Shown here in pieces: positions 6,952-12,897 of a DNA stretch of 12,978 nt. Source of the DNA: an uncultured cyanobacterium (lineage in GTDB: Bacteria > Cyanobacteriota > Cyanobacteriia > CACIAM-69d); assembly GCA_937894105.1 (NCBI GenBank), contig CALCTI010000348.1, positions 1-12,978 of the forward strand, read 5' to 3'. The stretch's first letter is position 1; each line of letters opens with the position of its first letter. A program made the position numbers and the translations under genes. A model generated the notes under the pieces. That model was not told the origin of the DNA, did not search any database, and saw only the letters and a list, made by a program, of their open reading frames with translations.

Positions 6952-7461
6952 ATGTCAAAAATTGGATTGTTTTACGGGAGTTCCACGGGCGAGACCAAAA
7001 ACGCCGCCCAGAAAATTCAAAAGGAATTCGGCGACGGTGCTGTGACCTTGCATAACGTGGGTGAGTGCAGCGTGGCAGATTTTGCCAATTACCAGTGTGT
7101 GATTGACGGCTGCCCCACTAGGGAAGTGGGCGATTTGCAGCCCGATTGGGATCGCTTTTTGAAGCAGTTGGATGGGGTGTCCTTTGACGGCAAAAAGGTG
7201 GCTTATTTTGGCACCGGCGACCAGGTGGGCTATCCGGCGACTTTTCAAGATGCGATCGGCATTATTGAGGAGAAGATTGCCAGCTTGAAAGGGGAAACGG
7301 TGGGGTATTGGCCCACTGAAGGCTACGACTTTATTGAGTCCCTGGGCGATCGCGGGGGCAAGTTTGTGGGCCTAGCGCTGGATGAAGACAATCAATCGGA
7401 ATTAAGCGCGCCCCGGATTCAGCAGTGGGTGGTCCAGCTTAAGACCGAATTTAGTATGTAG
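6952..7461 (+). CDS. isiB: Flavodoxin, long-chain type
   Basis: A 169-residue FMN protein that replaces ferredoxin as electron carrier from photosystem I to FNR and other partners, mainly under iron shortage. The phosphate loop is GSSTGET at 9-15. The second FMN loop is DGCPTREVGDLQPDW at 52-66, and the third is GTGDQVGYP at 87-95, with the stacking Tyr at position 94. The 20-residue insert of long-chain flavodoxins is present, as is the closing QLKTEF. Oddly, residue 57 is Arg (codon AGG), where the Anabaena flavodoxin has the stacking Trp57. TGG to AGG is a single base change. A GGCGGAA ribosome site lies before the ATG. There is no isiA beside it and I see no Fur-box match upstream, so iron control is not shown. 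The upstream region is mostly mobile element. An alternative symbol is fldA. Confidence 0.93.
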   Translation: MSKIGLFYGSSTGETKNAAQKIQKEFGDGAVTLHNVGECSVADFANYQCVIDGCPTREVGDLQPDWDRFLKQLDGVSFDGKKVAYFGTGDQVGYPATFQDAIGIIEEKIASLKGETVGYWPTEGYDFIESLGDRGGKFVGLALDEDNQSELSAPRIQQWVVQLKTEFSM

Positions 7462-7568
7462 AGCTGGATTGTTTCAGGGGACTTTTAGGTGGTTTTGTGG
7501 CGATCGCCCTCAGTCCATGGGATTTTTGGAGCGCTTAACACGAGATATTGTCATTAAATTCAAGCGCC

Positions 7569-8078
7569 ATGGATCTGTCCAAAATTCCTGCTCAACCCAA
7601 GCCCGGCATTGTCAACGTGCTGATTGAAATCCCCGGCGGCTCCAAGAACAAGTACGAGTATGACAAAGATATGCAGGCGTTTGCGCTAGATCGGGTGATG
7701 TATTCCTCCGTTGTGTATCCCTTCGATTACGGTTTTGTTCCAAACACCTTGGCGGACGATGGTGACCCACTGGATGGGATGGTGATTATGGATGAACCCA
7801 CCTTCCCCGGCTGTGTGATTGCGGCTCGCCCCATTGGCTATTTGGATATGATTGACGGCGGCGAAGCAGACGAGAAAATGCTGTGTGTGCCCGTCGACGA
7901 TCCTCGATATGCAGAAGTGAAGAGCATCAAAGACATCGCGCCCCACCGCCTGGAGGAAATTGCTGAATTCTTCCGCACTTACAAGAACCTGCAAAAGAAA
8001 GCCGTGGAAATCGGCGCTTGGCATGACGCAAGTGAAGTTGCGCCCTTAGTAGATCGCTTTGTGGCGGCCGCCAAGTAA
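7569..8078 (+). CDS. ppa: Inorganic pyrophosphatase, family I
   Basis: A soluble enzyme that hydrolyses pyrophosphate to two phosphates with Mg2+, pulling nucleotide, lipid and aminoacyl-tRNA synthesis forward. From the chosen ATG it is 169 residues, the usual cyanobacterial length. It begins MDLSKIPAQPKPG, and the family core follows: IEIPGGSKNKYEYDKD, the YPFDYGFVPNT stretch, the metal-binding signature DGDPLDGM, then the late motifs KDIAPHRLEEIAEFFRTYKNL. All the acidic residues I expect at the metal sites are there. An in-frame TTG at 7548 would add seven residues (MSLNSSA), but these do not look like family sequence; neither start has a strong ribosome site. It lies about 100 bases after the flavodoxin gene in the same direction, with a HIP1 palindrome between, and is probably transcribed on its own. 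Confidence 0.96.
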   Translation: MDLSKIPAQPKPGIVNVLIEIPGGSKNKYEYDKDMQAFALDRVMYSSVVYPFDYGFVPNTLADDGDPLDGMVIMDEPTFPGCVIAARPIGYLDMIDGGEADEKMLCVPVDDPRYAEVKSIKDIAPHRLEEIAEFFRTYKNLQKKAVEIGAWHDASEVAPLVDRFVAAAK

Positions 8079-8105
8079 ACCCAAACACTTTCACTGGGAG
8101 TCCAG

Positions 8106-8162
8106 AGGGGCGCTGCCCCTTTGGCAGGGTTTCAGGGGCAGTGCCCCTGAGCAACGGTTTTT
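8106..8162 (+). terminator. Tandem GC hairpins with T-run after ppa
   Basis: Two hairpins share the same stem: AGGGGC-GCT-GCCCCT at 8106-8120 and CAGGGGC-AGT-GCCCCTG at 8133-8149. Five T residues follow at 8158-8162 after a short GAGCAACGG-like spacer, so the second hairpin could end ppa transcription. The doubled stem with different loops also looks like a dispersed palindromic (REP-like) repeat of cyanobacteria, and the two roles are compatible. Confidence 0.6.
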
Positions 8163-8184
8163 GAGATTGCCAACTTGATTTGGA

Positions 8185-9816
8185 CTAAGACCAAGTAATG
8201 TGTCCAAATTCCTTTTTGAATTCGTCCATTGCCCAGGTCAGATCCTTCTTTAACCGAAACGCCACCCGCTCCAAATAAACCTTGTAATCCACATAATTAT
8301 TAGACGTGGGCTCGATGCCAAAAATTGCGCCAGAATACCAATTTTCCTCTGGCAGGCGATTGGTGAGCTGGTAAAAGGCGCGATCGCACTGGTGAGGAGC
8401 CCGCCCCTTAGAATAATTTTGCTGGCGCAGATAATGGAAAAGCTTACAAAGAATCGCCACATCGTCAACAGACTTAAACCGCTCTCGCGGCCATAGCTCA
8501 ATTAAATCCTGAGCAGACACCGTCGGCTCGCTCGCCCAGGAATGGGGACATTCAGGACAATCCACCGCCGACAAATTCACCCACGCGCCACAGTCAGGAC
8601 AGCCTTTCAGCTTGGACCGCCCCACCGGCACTTTCCTTTCGTCATCATCACTAACGGGCAAGTCGTAACGTTCAATATCTTCGGGAAAACCTAAACGACT
8701 TAAATTGCCCGCCTGGTCCAAAATCAAGCCGCAGACTTTGCCCGTCTTCGGTGAAATACGCATTACCCGCCCGATTTGCTGCTGATGCAGGGCAGTGGAC
8801 TGGGTGGGACGCAGCAACAATCCCACCTCCACGCTGGGCTCGTCGAAGCCAATACTAATGACATTGCAGGACGTTAAAATCATCAGCTCCCCGGCGCCCA
8901 GCGCCGAGTAAAGACGCTGGCGATCCTTCCGAGAGGTGCTGCCCGCCACCATATCCGCCGGAATACCCGCATCGTTAAAAGCTTCCGCCACGTGTTTGGC
9001 ATGCTCCACATCCACACAAAAGGCGATCGTGCGTTTATTGGGCGTTAGGCGGCACCATTCTTCCACCACGCGGGTGATCAGTTCTGGGCGATCGCAGGCA
9101 TTTTTCAGCCCCCTCATTTCAAAATCCCCATCGACCAGGGGCACCTCCCCCAGCTCCACCTGCCCCTCCGCTGGCAGCCCAAAATAACGCATGGGAGCCA
9201 AAAAACCCATCCTTTGCAACTCCGAGGGCACCGGTGCCGCCACATAGGTTTGCAAAAGATCCCCCAACTGCCCCTGTCCCAAACGATAAGGGGTGGCGGT
9301 CATGGCCAAATGCACCGCCCGAGGATACACCTCTTCCAAAATCTCCTGCCCCACCTGGCTAAACAAGGTGGTGTGGGCTTCGTCGTAAAACACAATTTGC
9401 GCCTGCCAATCCCGCCACCAGTCGCGCTGGGCCAGGGTTTGCACGCTAGCGATTTGGATGGGCGCAGTGGGGTCCTCCTTCCAGCCAGCCTTAATAAATC
9501 CGCACTCCAGCCCAAACGATCGCAACTTATCCGCCGTTTGCCCCACCAGCACATCCAGGTGCACCACAAACATCAGCCGCAGCCCCAGCCGTCGCGCATG
9601 GGCACAAATTTGACCGCTAATCACGGTCTTACCCGCGCCGGTGCCGGCTAAAATGCCAATGCGATTGAACCCCGCCGAAATTTTTTCGTAAACCCCGTTT
9701 ACCACCTTGGTTTGATAGGGGCGCAATGTGGGAGCGGACGAAGGCTGGGGCGCTTTAACGCGCGCGGATCCACCCTGGGGTGAGACGCGACTGGATGGCT
9801 GGGCAATGGGGCGCAT
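8185..9816 (-). CDS. SF2 DEAH-box helicase, RadD/YejH-like, with zinc finger
   Basis: A superfamily 2 helicase or translocase of 543 residues from the ATG at 9816; an in-frame TTG at 9822 would add two. Residue numbers here count from that TTG. The Q-like LRPYQ is at 33-37, motif I AGTGAGKT at 59-66, motif II DEAH at 147-150 and motif III TATP at 175-178. The second RecA domain has motif V (TSCNVISIGFDEPSVEVG) and motif VI (QQIGRVMR, 348-355). A four-Cys zinc finger follows: C408, C411, C422 and C425. This order, with the finger after the helicase core, recalls E. coli RadD (YejH), a DNA repair ATPase. Phage and genomic-island helicases share it. The C-terminal 120 residues (WPRERF, HQCDRAFYQL) are not ones I recognise. 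No nuclease, methylase or other defence gene is adjacent. A repair or recombination role is inferred. Confidence 0.85.
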   Translation of the reverse strand: MRPIAQPSSRVSPQGGSARVKAPQPSSAPTLRPYQTKVVNGVYEKISAGFNRIGILAGTGAGKTVISGQICAHARRLGLRLMFVVHLDVLVGQTADKLRSFGLECGFIKAGWKEDPTAPIQIASVQTLAQRDWWRDWQAQIVFYDEAHTTLFSQVGQEILEEVYPRAVHLAMTATPYRLGQGQLGDLLQTYVAAPVPSELQRMGFLAPMRYFGLPAEGQVELGEVPLVDGDFEMRGLKNACDRPELITRVVEEWCRLTPNKRTIAFCVDVEHAKHVAEAFNDAGIPADMVAGSTSRKDRQRLYSALGAGELMILTSCNVISIGFDEPSVEVGLLLRPTQSTALHQQQIGRVMRISPKTGKVCGLILDQAGNLSRLGFPEDIERYDLPVSDDDERKVPVGRSKLKGCPDCGAWVNLSAVDCPECPHSWASEPTVSAQDLIELWPRERFKSVDDVAILCKLFHYLRQQNYSKGRAPHQCDRAFYQLTNRLPEENWYSGAIFGIEPTSNNYVDYKVYLERVAFRLKKDLTWAMDEFKKEFGHITWS

Positions 9817-10205
9817 AGGCAACGCCGGGGAAAGTCAGGTTGGCATGATTGGGAAGAAGAGCAGGCAGTTAGTAATAGAAACCCTAACAAATGCAGCTAA
9901 CTACTAATTGTGGCACTGGGGAGGATTATTGTGCCAAATTCCTACAATGGTTTTCGGGAATTTTTAAGGTTTTTTGGGGGCTTTATGACAATTTTGGGGT
10001 GAATTTTCGACCCTATGAATGGGGTTTGAGTAAAACGAGGGCTCGCGAAGGGGCGATCTCATCAAAAAGGGACGCAAGGGACGGGGTGAAAGAAAGGGAT
10101 GAAAGTTCAGCAAGTCACCACTTTTATTGTCACTCTTAGAAAAGCTGATCTAGATTGAAATGAGAATCGCTACAAACCCAGTCTGAATAAGACTTTGCCC
10201 ATCCC
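9817..10205. other. Gene-free gap between the helicase and HU starts
   Basis: A divergent gap of 389 bases. A frame at 9891-10139 (82 codons) is open but has no ribosome site or recognisable sequence, and I do not call it. TGGCAC at 9911-9916 and GTGCCA at 9931-9936 form a 6-base inverted repeat with a 14-base loop. From about 9960 the plus strand is strongly enriched in G and T, then in G and A, with many runs of three or more G, including four runs at 10069-10098. This part is probably the promoter and leader of the HU gene, but I see no firm -35/-10 pair. Confidence 0.5.
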
Positions 10206-10484
10206 ATGAATAAGGCTGAATTGATTAAATCTATTACTGATCGCATCGATGTATCTCGCAAAGATGCTGATGCCGTTGTAAGCGCCACTGTAGACGTGAT
10301 TATGGACGCGGTGGCTGCTGGTGAAAAAGTAACTCTGGTGGGATTTGGCACCTTTGAACGGCGCGATCGCAAAGCCCGCGAAGGGCGCAATCCCAAAACC
10401 GGTGAAAAGCTACAAATTGAAGCCACCCAGGTACCTGCTTTTTCGGCAGGCAAGCAATTTAAGGAGGTAATTAGTCCCGATTAG
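10206..10484 (+). CDS. hup: DNA-binding protein HU
   Basis: A 92-residue nucleoid protein of the HU/IHF family that dimerises and bends DNA. MNKAELIKSITDRIDVSRKDA is the classic HU opening. The signature GFGTFERRDRKAREGRNPKTGE is at 46-67, leading into the DNA-gripping beta arm with its RNP turn at 61-63. The end, VPAFSAGKQFKEVI, is standard, so the protein is complete and of usual length. Nothing distinguishes it as IHF alpha or beta; cyanobacteria usually have HU (also called hanA in Anabaena). The ATG at 10206 fits the family start; a clear ribosome site is lacking. The long G-rich leader upstream and the hairpins downstream suggest a single-gene transcript. Confidence 0.96.
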   Translation: MNKAELIKSITDRIDVSRKDADAVVSATVDVIMDAVAAGEKVTLVGFGTFERRDRKAREGRNPKTGEKLQIEATQVPAFSAGKQFKEVISPD

Positions 10485-10572
10485 TTCGGTTTTCCAGTGG
10501 GAACCGCCGTCGCGCCAGGGTGGACCAAGTGCGTTACCATCCCAGCAGACGAGGGATTTAACCGAATTTTTT
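10485..10572 (+). terminator. Overlapping hairpins and T-run between HU and msrB
   Basis: TTCGGTT directly after the HU stop (10485-10491) can pair with AACCGAA at 10560-10566, which runs into six T residues at 10567-10572, giving a terminator with a long loop. The same left arm can instead pair with GGGAACCG at 10499-10506 in a local hairpin. The two foldings exclude each other. The simplest reading is an HU terminator. Confidence 0.45.
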
Positions 10573-10604
10573 CGTAGTTTTTATCGTAAATTTCTTACCG
10601 AACC

Positions 10605-11021
10605 ATGGCAGAAACTGAGACTAAAAAAGTTCAAAAAACCGACGAAGAGTGGAAAGCTCAGTTAACTCCTGAGCAATATAAAGTCGCTCGCCAACATGGC
10701 ACCGAGCGAGCTTTCACCGGGCAGTATTGGGACAATAAGGAACAGGGCGCTTATAACTGCATTTGCTGTGGCTGTGAGCTGTTTAAGTCCGATGCCAAGT
10801 ATGAGTCTGGCACTGGCTGGCCCAGTTTCTGGTCGCCGTCCGTGGATGAGAATATCGCGACCAAGAGCGATCGCAGCCTTTTTATGACGCGTACTGAGGT
10901 GCTGTGCGCCGTGTGTGATGCTCACCTGGGGCACGTGTTTAACGATGGTCCTAAGCCCACCGGTCAGCGCTACTGCATGAATTCGGCGGCGTTAGATTTT
11001 GTGCCCGAGGGCGAGGCGTAA
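10605..11021 (+). CDS. msrB: Peptide-methionine (R)-S-oxide reductase
   Basis: A 138-residue enzyme that reduces the R form of methionine sulfoxide in proteins, repairing oxidative damage. The zinc site is two CxxC pairs, C52/C55 and C101/C104 (CAVC). The catalytic Cys is C124 in RYCMNSAAL, where most relatives read RYCINSASL. The substrate-pocket stretch GTGWPSFW is at 69-76, and HLGHVFNDGP is at 107-116. In E. coli MsrB the matching motif is SGCGWPSF, whose Cys acts as resolving residue. Here that place is Thr70, so the enzyme must use another Cys (C54 or C57 are spare) or direct reduction by thioredoxin. The charged N-terminus (residues 1-17) carries no targeting signal, so it is cytoplasmic. 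The ATG at 10605 has no clear ribosome site but fits the family length. Strong hairpins follow the stop. Confidence 0.95.
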   Translation: MAETETKKVQKTDEEWKAQLTPEQYKVARQHGTERAFTGQYWDNKEQGAYNCICCGCELFKSDAKYESGTGWPSFWSPSVDENIATKSDRSLFMTRTEVLCAVCDAHLGHVFNDGPKPTGQRYCMNSAALDFVPEGEA

Positions 11022-11031
11022 GGAGCCAAAC

Positions 11032-11062
11032 GAAAATCCCCCCTTAACAAGAGGGGATTTTC
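11032..11062 (+). terminator. Hairpin terminator after msrB
   Basis: A perfect 10-base stem, GAAAATCCCC at 11032-11041 and GGGGATTTTC at 11053-11062, encloses an 11-base loop. It lies 10 bases after the msrB stop. The T-rich end is within the stem rather than after it, so it may stall transcription or stabilise the transcript as well as terminate. Confidence 0.7.
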
Positions 11063-11117
11063 ACAAGTTTTAGCCACAGACAAAGTTTCGGAAAAAAGCC
11101 CCGCAGGTTAAAGATCC

Positions 11118-11143
11118 CCCCTTAATCACCCCTTATTAAGGGG
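11118..11143 (-). terminator. Hairpin terminator after menB
   Basis: CCCCTTAAT at 11118-11126 and ATTAAGGGG at 11135-11143 form a perfect 9-base stem with an 8-base loop, 12 bases past the menB stop on the minus strand. The right arm can also pair locally (CCCCTT-ATT-AAGGGG at 11129-11143). Its left flank shares ATCCCCCCTTAA (11114-11125) with the msrB hairpin (11036-11047), so both belong to one repeat type. Confidence 0.65.
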
Positions 11144-11155
11144 AGAAATGTGTTT

Positions 11156-12007
11156 TTAGGGGCGCCAGGGATATTGTTTGAAGTCGGGTGATCGCTTGTC
11201 CAAAAATGCCTGTTTCCCCTCGCTGCCCTCTTCAGTCATGTAGTACAGCATCGTGGCGTTGCCCGCTAGCTCCTGGAGTCCCGCTTGACCGTCACAGTCC
11301 GCATTAAAGGCAGATTTTAAGCAGCGAATGGCGATGGGGCTTTTGGTCAAAATCTCCTGGGCCCAGCGAATGCCCTCCGCTTCCAGCTCCTCCACCGGCA
11401 CCACCGTATTAACCAAGCCCATCTCTAACGCCTGCTGGGCGTCGTACTGACGACAGAGAAACCAAATTTCCCGCGCCTTTTTTTGTCCTACCACCCGGGC
11501 CATGTAGCTTGCGCCAAAGCCTCCGTCAAAGCTGCCCACCTTGGGGCCCGTTTGTCCAAAAATGGCGTTATCAGCGGCGATGGTTAGGTCACACAGCAGG
11601 TGCAGCACATGCCCACCACCGATCGCATAGCCGGCCACCAGGGCGATCGTCACCTTGGGAATGGACCGAATCAGCCGCTGTAAATCCAACACATTCAGCC
11701 GAGGCACGCCCCCCTCATCCACATAGCCCGCCTTGCCGCGCACACTTTGGTCACCTCCGGCGCAGAACGCATATTTCCCGTCAGTGTGGGGACCTACGCC
11801 CGTTAAAAAGATGACGCCGATTTCTGGATCCTCGCGGGCATCACACAAGGCGTCATAGAGTTCCACCACGGTTTTTGGGCGGAAGGCATTGCGTTTGTGG
11901 GGGCGGTTGATGGCAACTTTGGCGATGCCTGCCCCCTTGGTGTAGAGGATGTCTTCGTATTGGCGGGGCGATCGCCAGGAAATTGCACCGGTTCTATCAG
12001 CGTCCAT
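11156..12007 (-). CDS. menB: 1,4-dihydroxy-2-naphthoyl-CoA synthase
   Basis: A 283-residue crotonase-fold enzyme that closes the naphthoate ring of o-succinylbenzoyl-CoA. In cyanobacteria this pathway leads to phylloquinone, the A1 electron carrier of photosystem I. The match to cyanobacterial MenB is close along the whole length: INRPHKRNAFRP (33-44), the CoA and oxyanion region YAFCAGGDQSVRG (79-91), VAGYAIGGGHVLHL (124-137), FGQTGPKVGSFDGGFG (150-165) and the end KRSPDF..YPW. Gln152, Thr153 and Trp182 are at the positions that bind bicarbonate in type I enzymes such as that of E. coli; this placement is from family knowledge. The ATG at 12007 adds about eight residues compared with Synechocystis MenB, as I recall it; the family-like part starts at RQYEDILY. 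It follows the DUF937-like gene by 87 bases in the same direction and may share its transcript. Confidence 0.96.
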   Translation of the reverse strand: MDADRTGAISWRSPRQYEDILYTKGAGIAKVAINRPHKRNAFRPKTVVELYDALCDAREDPEIGVIFLTGVGPHTDGKYAFCAGGDQSVRGKAGYVDEGGVPRLNVLDLQRLIRSIPKVTIALVAGYAIGGGHVLHLLCDLTIAADNAIFGQTGPKVGSFDGGFGASYMARVVGQKKAREIWFLCRQYDAQQALEMGLVNTVVPVEELEAEGIRWAQEILTKSPIAIRCLKSAFNADCDGQAGLQELAGNATMLYYMTEEGSEGKQAFLDKRSPDFKQYPWRP

Positions 12008-12094
12008 CGGGGTTTCGGATAAAAAGCACCGCTATTATCCTCCCAACGGCGATCGCCCCCTCTCCGCAATTAACGGTCCAACATTAGCCAATCC

Positions 12095-12622
12095 CTAGCC
12101 GAAAAACTTCGCCGCCATATTCGCCATTCCCATCACATCGGACAGGTCCGTATCACCGTCGCCGTCACTGTCTAGGAAGCTGGATAGCAAAGAATTATCG
12201 GTGCTGCCCTCCTGCTTCGTTTCGCCCGTTTTCAGCAAATTCAGCACCAGGGGCACCGCCGCCGGCAACAAACCGCGCACGGTCCCCGCATCCAAACCGG
12301 TCATTTTTTCCAGCTCGCCGACCAAACCCTCAATTTGAGGCGCGCTTAAGATTGACGTCAACGCTTGCTCGCTCGGTTGGGTGCCCGCAAATTGGCTAAC
12401 CAAATCCTGCACCTGCTGAGCATCCCCCTGGGATTTCTTCTGCTGAAGTCCGCCCTGCACGTACTTGCCAACGACCCCAACCACCGACTGCATGGTGTTT
12501 TTATCAACACCATTTTGCTCAGCCACGCCGTTAACGGCACCTAAAATCCCAGCCACTTGTCCCATGGAGCCCATGGTGTTGGGGTTTTCCACCGCTGACA
12601 TAATCGAATTTAAAAAGCTCAT
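12095..12622 (-). CDS. DUF937-like protein with C-terminal EF-hand loop
   Basis: A 175-residue protein without known function. Its body (about 1-133) is helical and rich in Gly, Ala, Val and Gln, with MGSMGQVAGILGAVNGVAEQNG, SVVGVVGKYVQGG, LTSILSAPQIEGLVGELEKMTGL and LLPAAVPLVLNLL; this resembles the DUF937 family (YidB-like). A linker (134-150) leads to DSDGDGDTDLSD at 151-162, a textbook 12-residue calcium loop with Asp at positions 1, 3, 5, 7, 9 and 12 and Gly at 6, of EF-hand or dockerin type. Only one loop is present, so calcium binding may need pairing with a second molecule. No signal peptide or membrane span is seen. GAGG lies five bases before the ATG at 12622, which fixes the start. 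It precedes menB by 87 bases without a visible terminator. A calcium-linked role is inferred only. Confidence 0.82.
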   Translation of the reverse strand: MSFLNSIMSAVENPNTMGSMGQVAGILGAVNGVAEQNGVDKNTMQSVVGVVGKYVQGGLQQKKSQGDAQQVQDLVSQFAGTQPSEQALTSILSAPQIEGLVGELEKMTGLDAGTVRGLLPAAVPLVLNLLKTGETKQEGSTDNSLLSSFLDSDGDGDTDLSDVMGMANMAAKFFG

Positions 12623-12743
12623 ATAACCTCAGCGCGTCAGATCGCGTCAATCGCTACTGTCTGTACATTGCCTTTATAGGGCATTTGTTTCCCCAAGGTG
12701 ATTTGTCGTAAACGTTCATTTCAGATTTTGGCTTTTAGGGGCG

Positions 12744-12897
12744 AGGGTGCGTCGTCAAGCACTCTCAGAAACCTTGCCCAGTGGAGAGTTCCGTGCCCTG
12801 TAAAAAAAACGAACTCGGGGCTATAAAGCTTATGGAGCAAGACTTTGAGATTGATTTGAGATTGATTTGAGATTTACATTGATAGCAGCCCTAGAAC
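12744..12897. repeat. Diverged copy 2 of the small inverted-repeat element
   Basis: Bases 12772-12848 align without any gap to 6701-6777 of copy 1, with 47 of 77 identical by hand count; the best blocks are CCTTGCCCA and CGGGGC/AGGGGC. The right end, GATTTACATTGATAGCAGCCC at 12871-12891, matches copy 1 at 6875-6894 apart from one extra base and a swapped GA. The left end (AGGGTGCGTCGTCAA, 12744-12758) is only loosely like an inverted copy of the right end, so that border is uncertain. There is no nested insertion here. Confidence 0.55.
12844..12876. repeat. Three tandem 11-base units
   Basis: TTTGAGATTGA at 12844-12854 and 12855-12865 is followed by TTTGAGATTTA at 12866-12876. The first two units are identical and the third differs at one base. 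Copy 1 of the element has just one such unit (TTAGAGATTTA once its insertion is removed), so the array looks like a local expansion within copy 2. Confidence 0.85.

Noticed and set aside
7548..7568. TTG start adding seven residues to the pyrophosphatase
   Set aside because: The extra residues do not look like the family N-terminus and the ATG at 7569 gives the usual 169 residues.
9214..9651. A 145-codon plus-strand frame opposite the helicase
   Set aside because: It overlaps helicase motifs I to III on the other strand and reads as His/Pro/Gln-rich noise.
8185..9816. Helicase as part of a phage-defence cluster
   Set aside because: Its neighbours are ppa and HU; no nuclease, methylase, protease or sensor gene is adjacent.
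9891..10139. An 82-codon frame in the gap before HU, plus strand
   Set aside because: It has no ribosome site, no recognisable sequence and a composition that follows the G/T- then G/A-rich DNA; it looks like chance in a promoter/leader region.
12844..12876. Three 11-base tandem units as a CRISPR array
   Set aside because: Units are adjacent without spacers and far shorter than CRISPR repeats; there are no cas genes.
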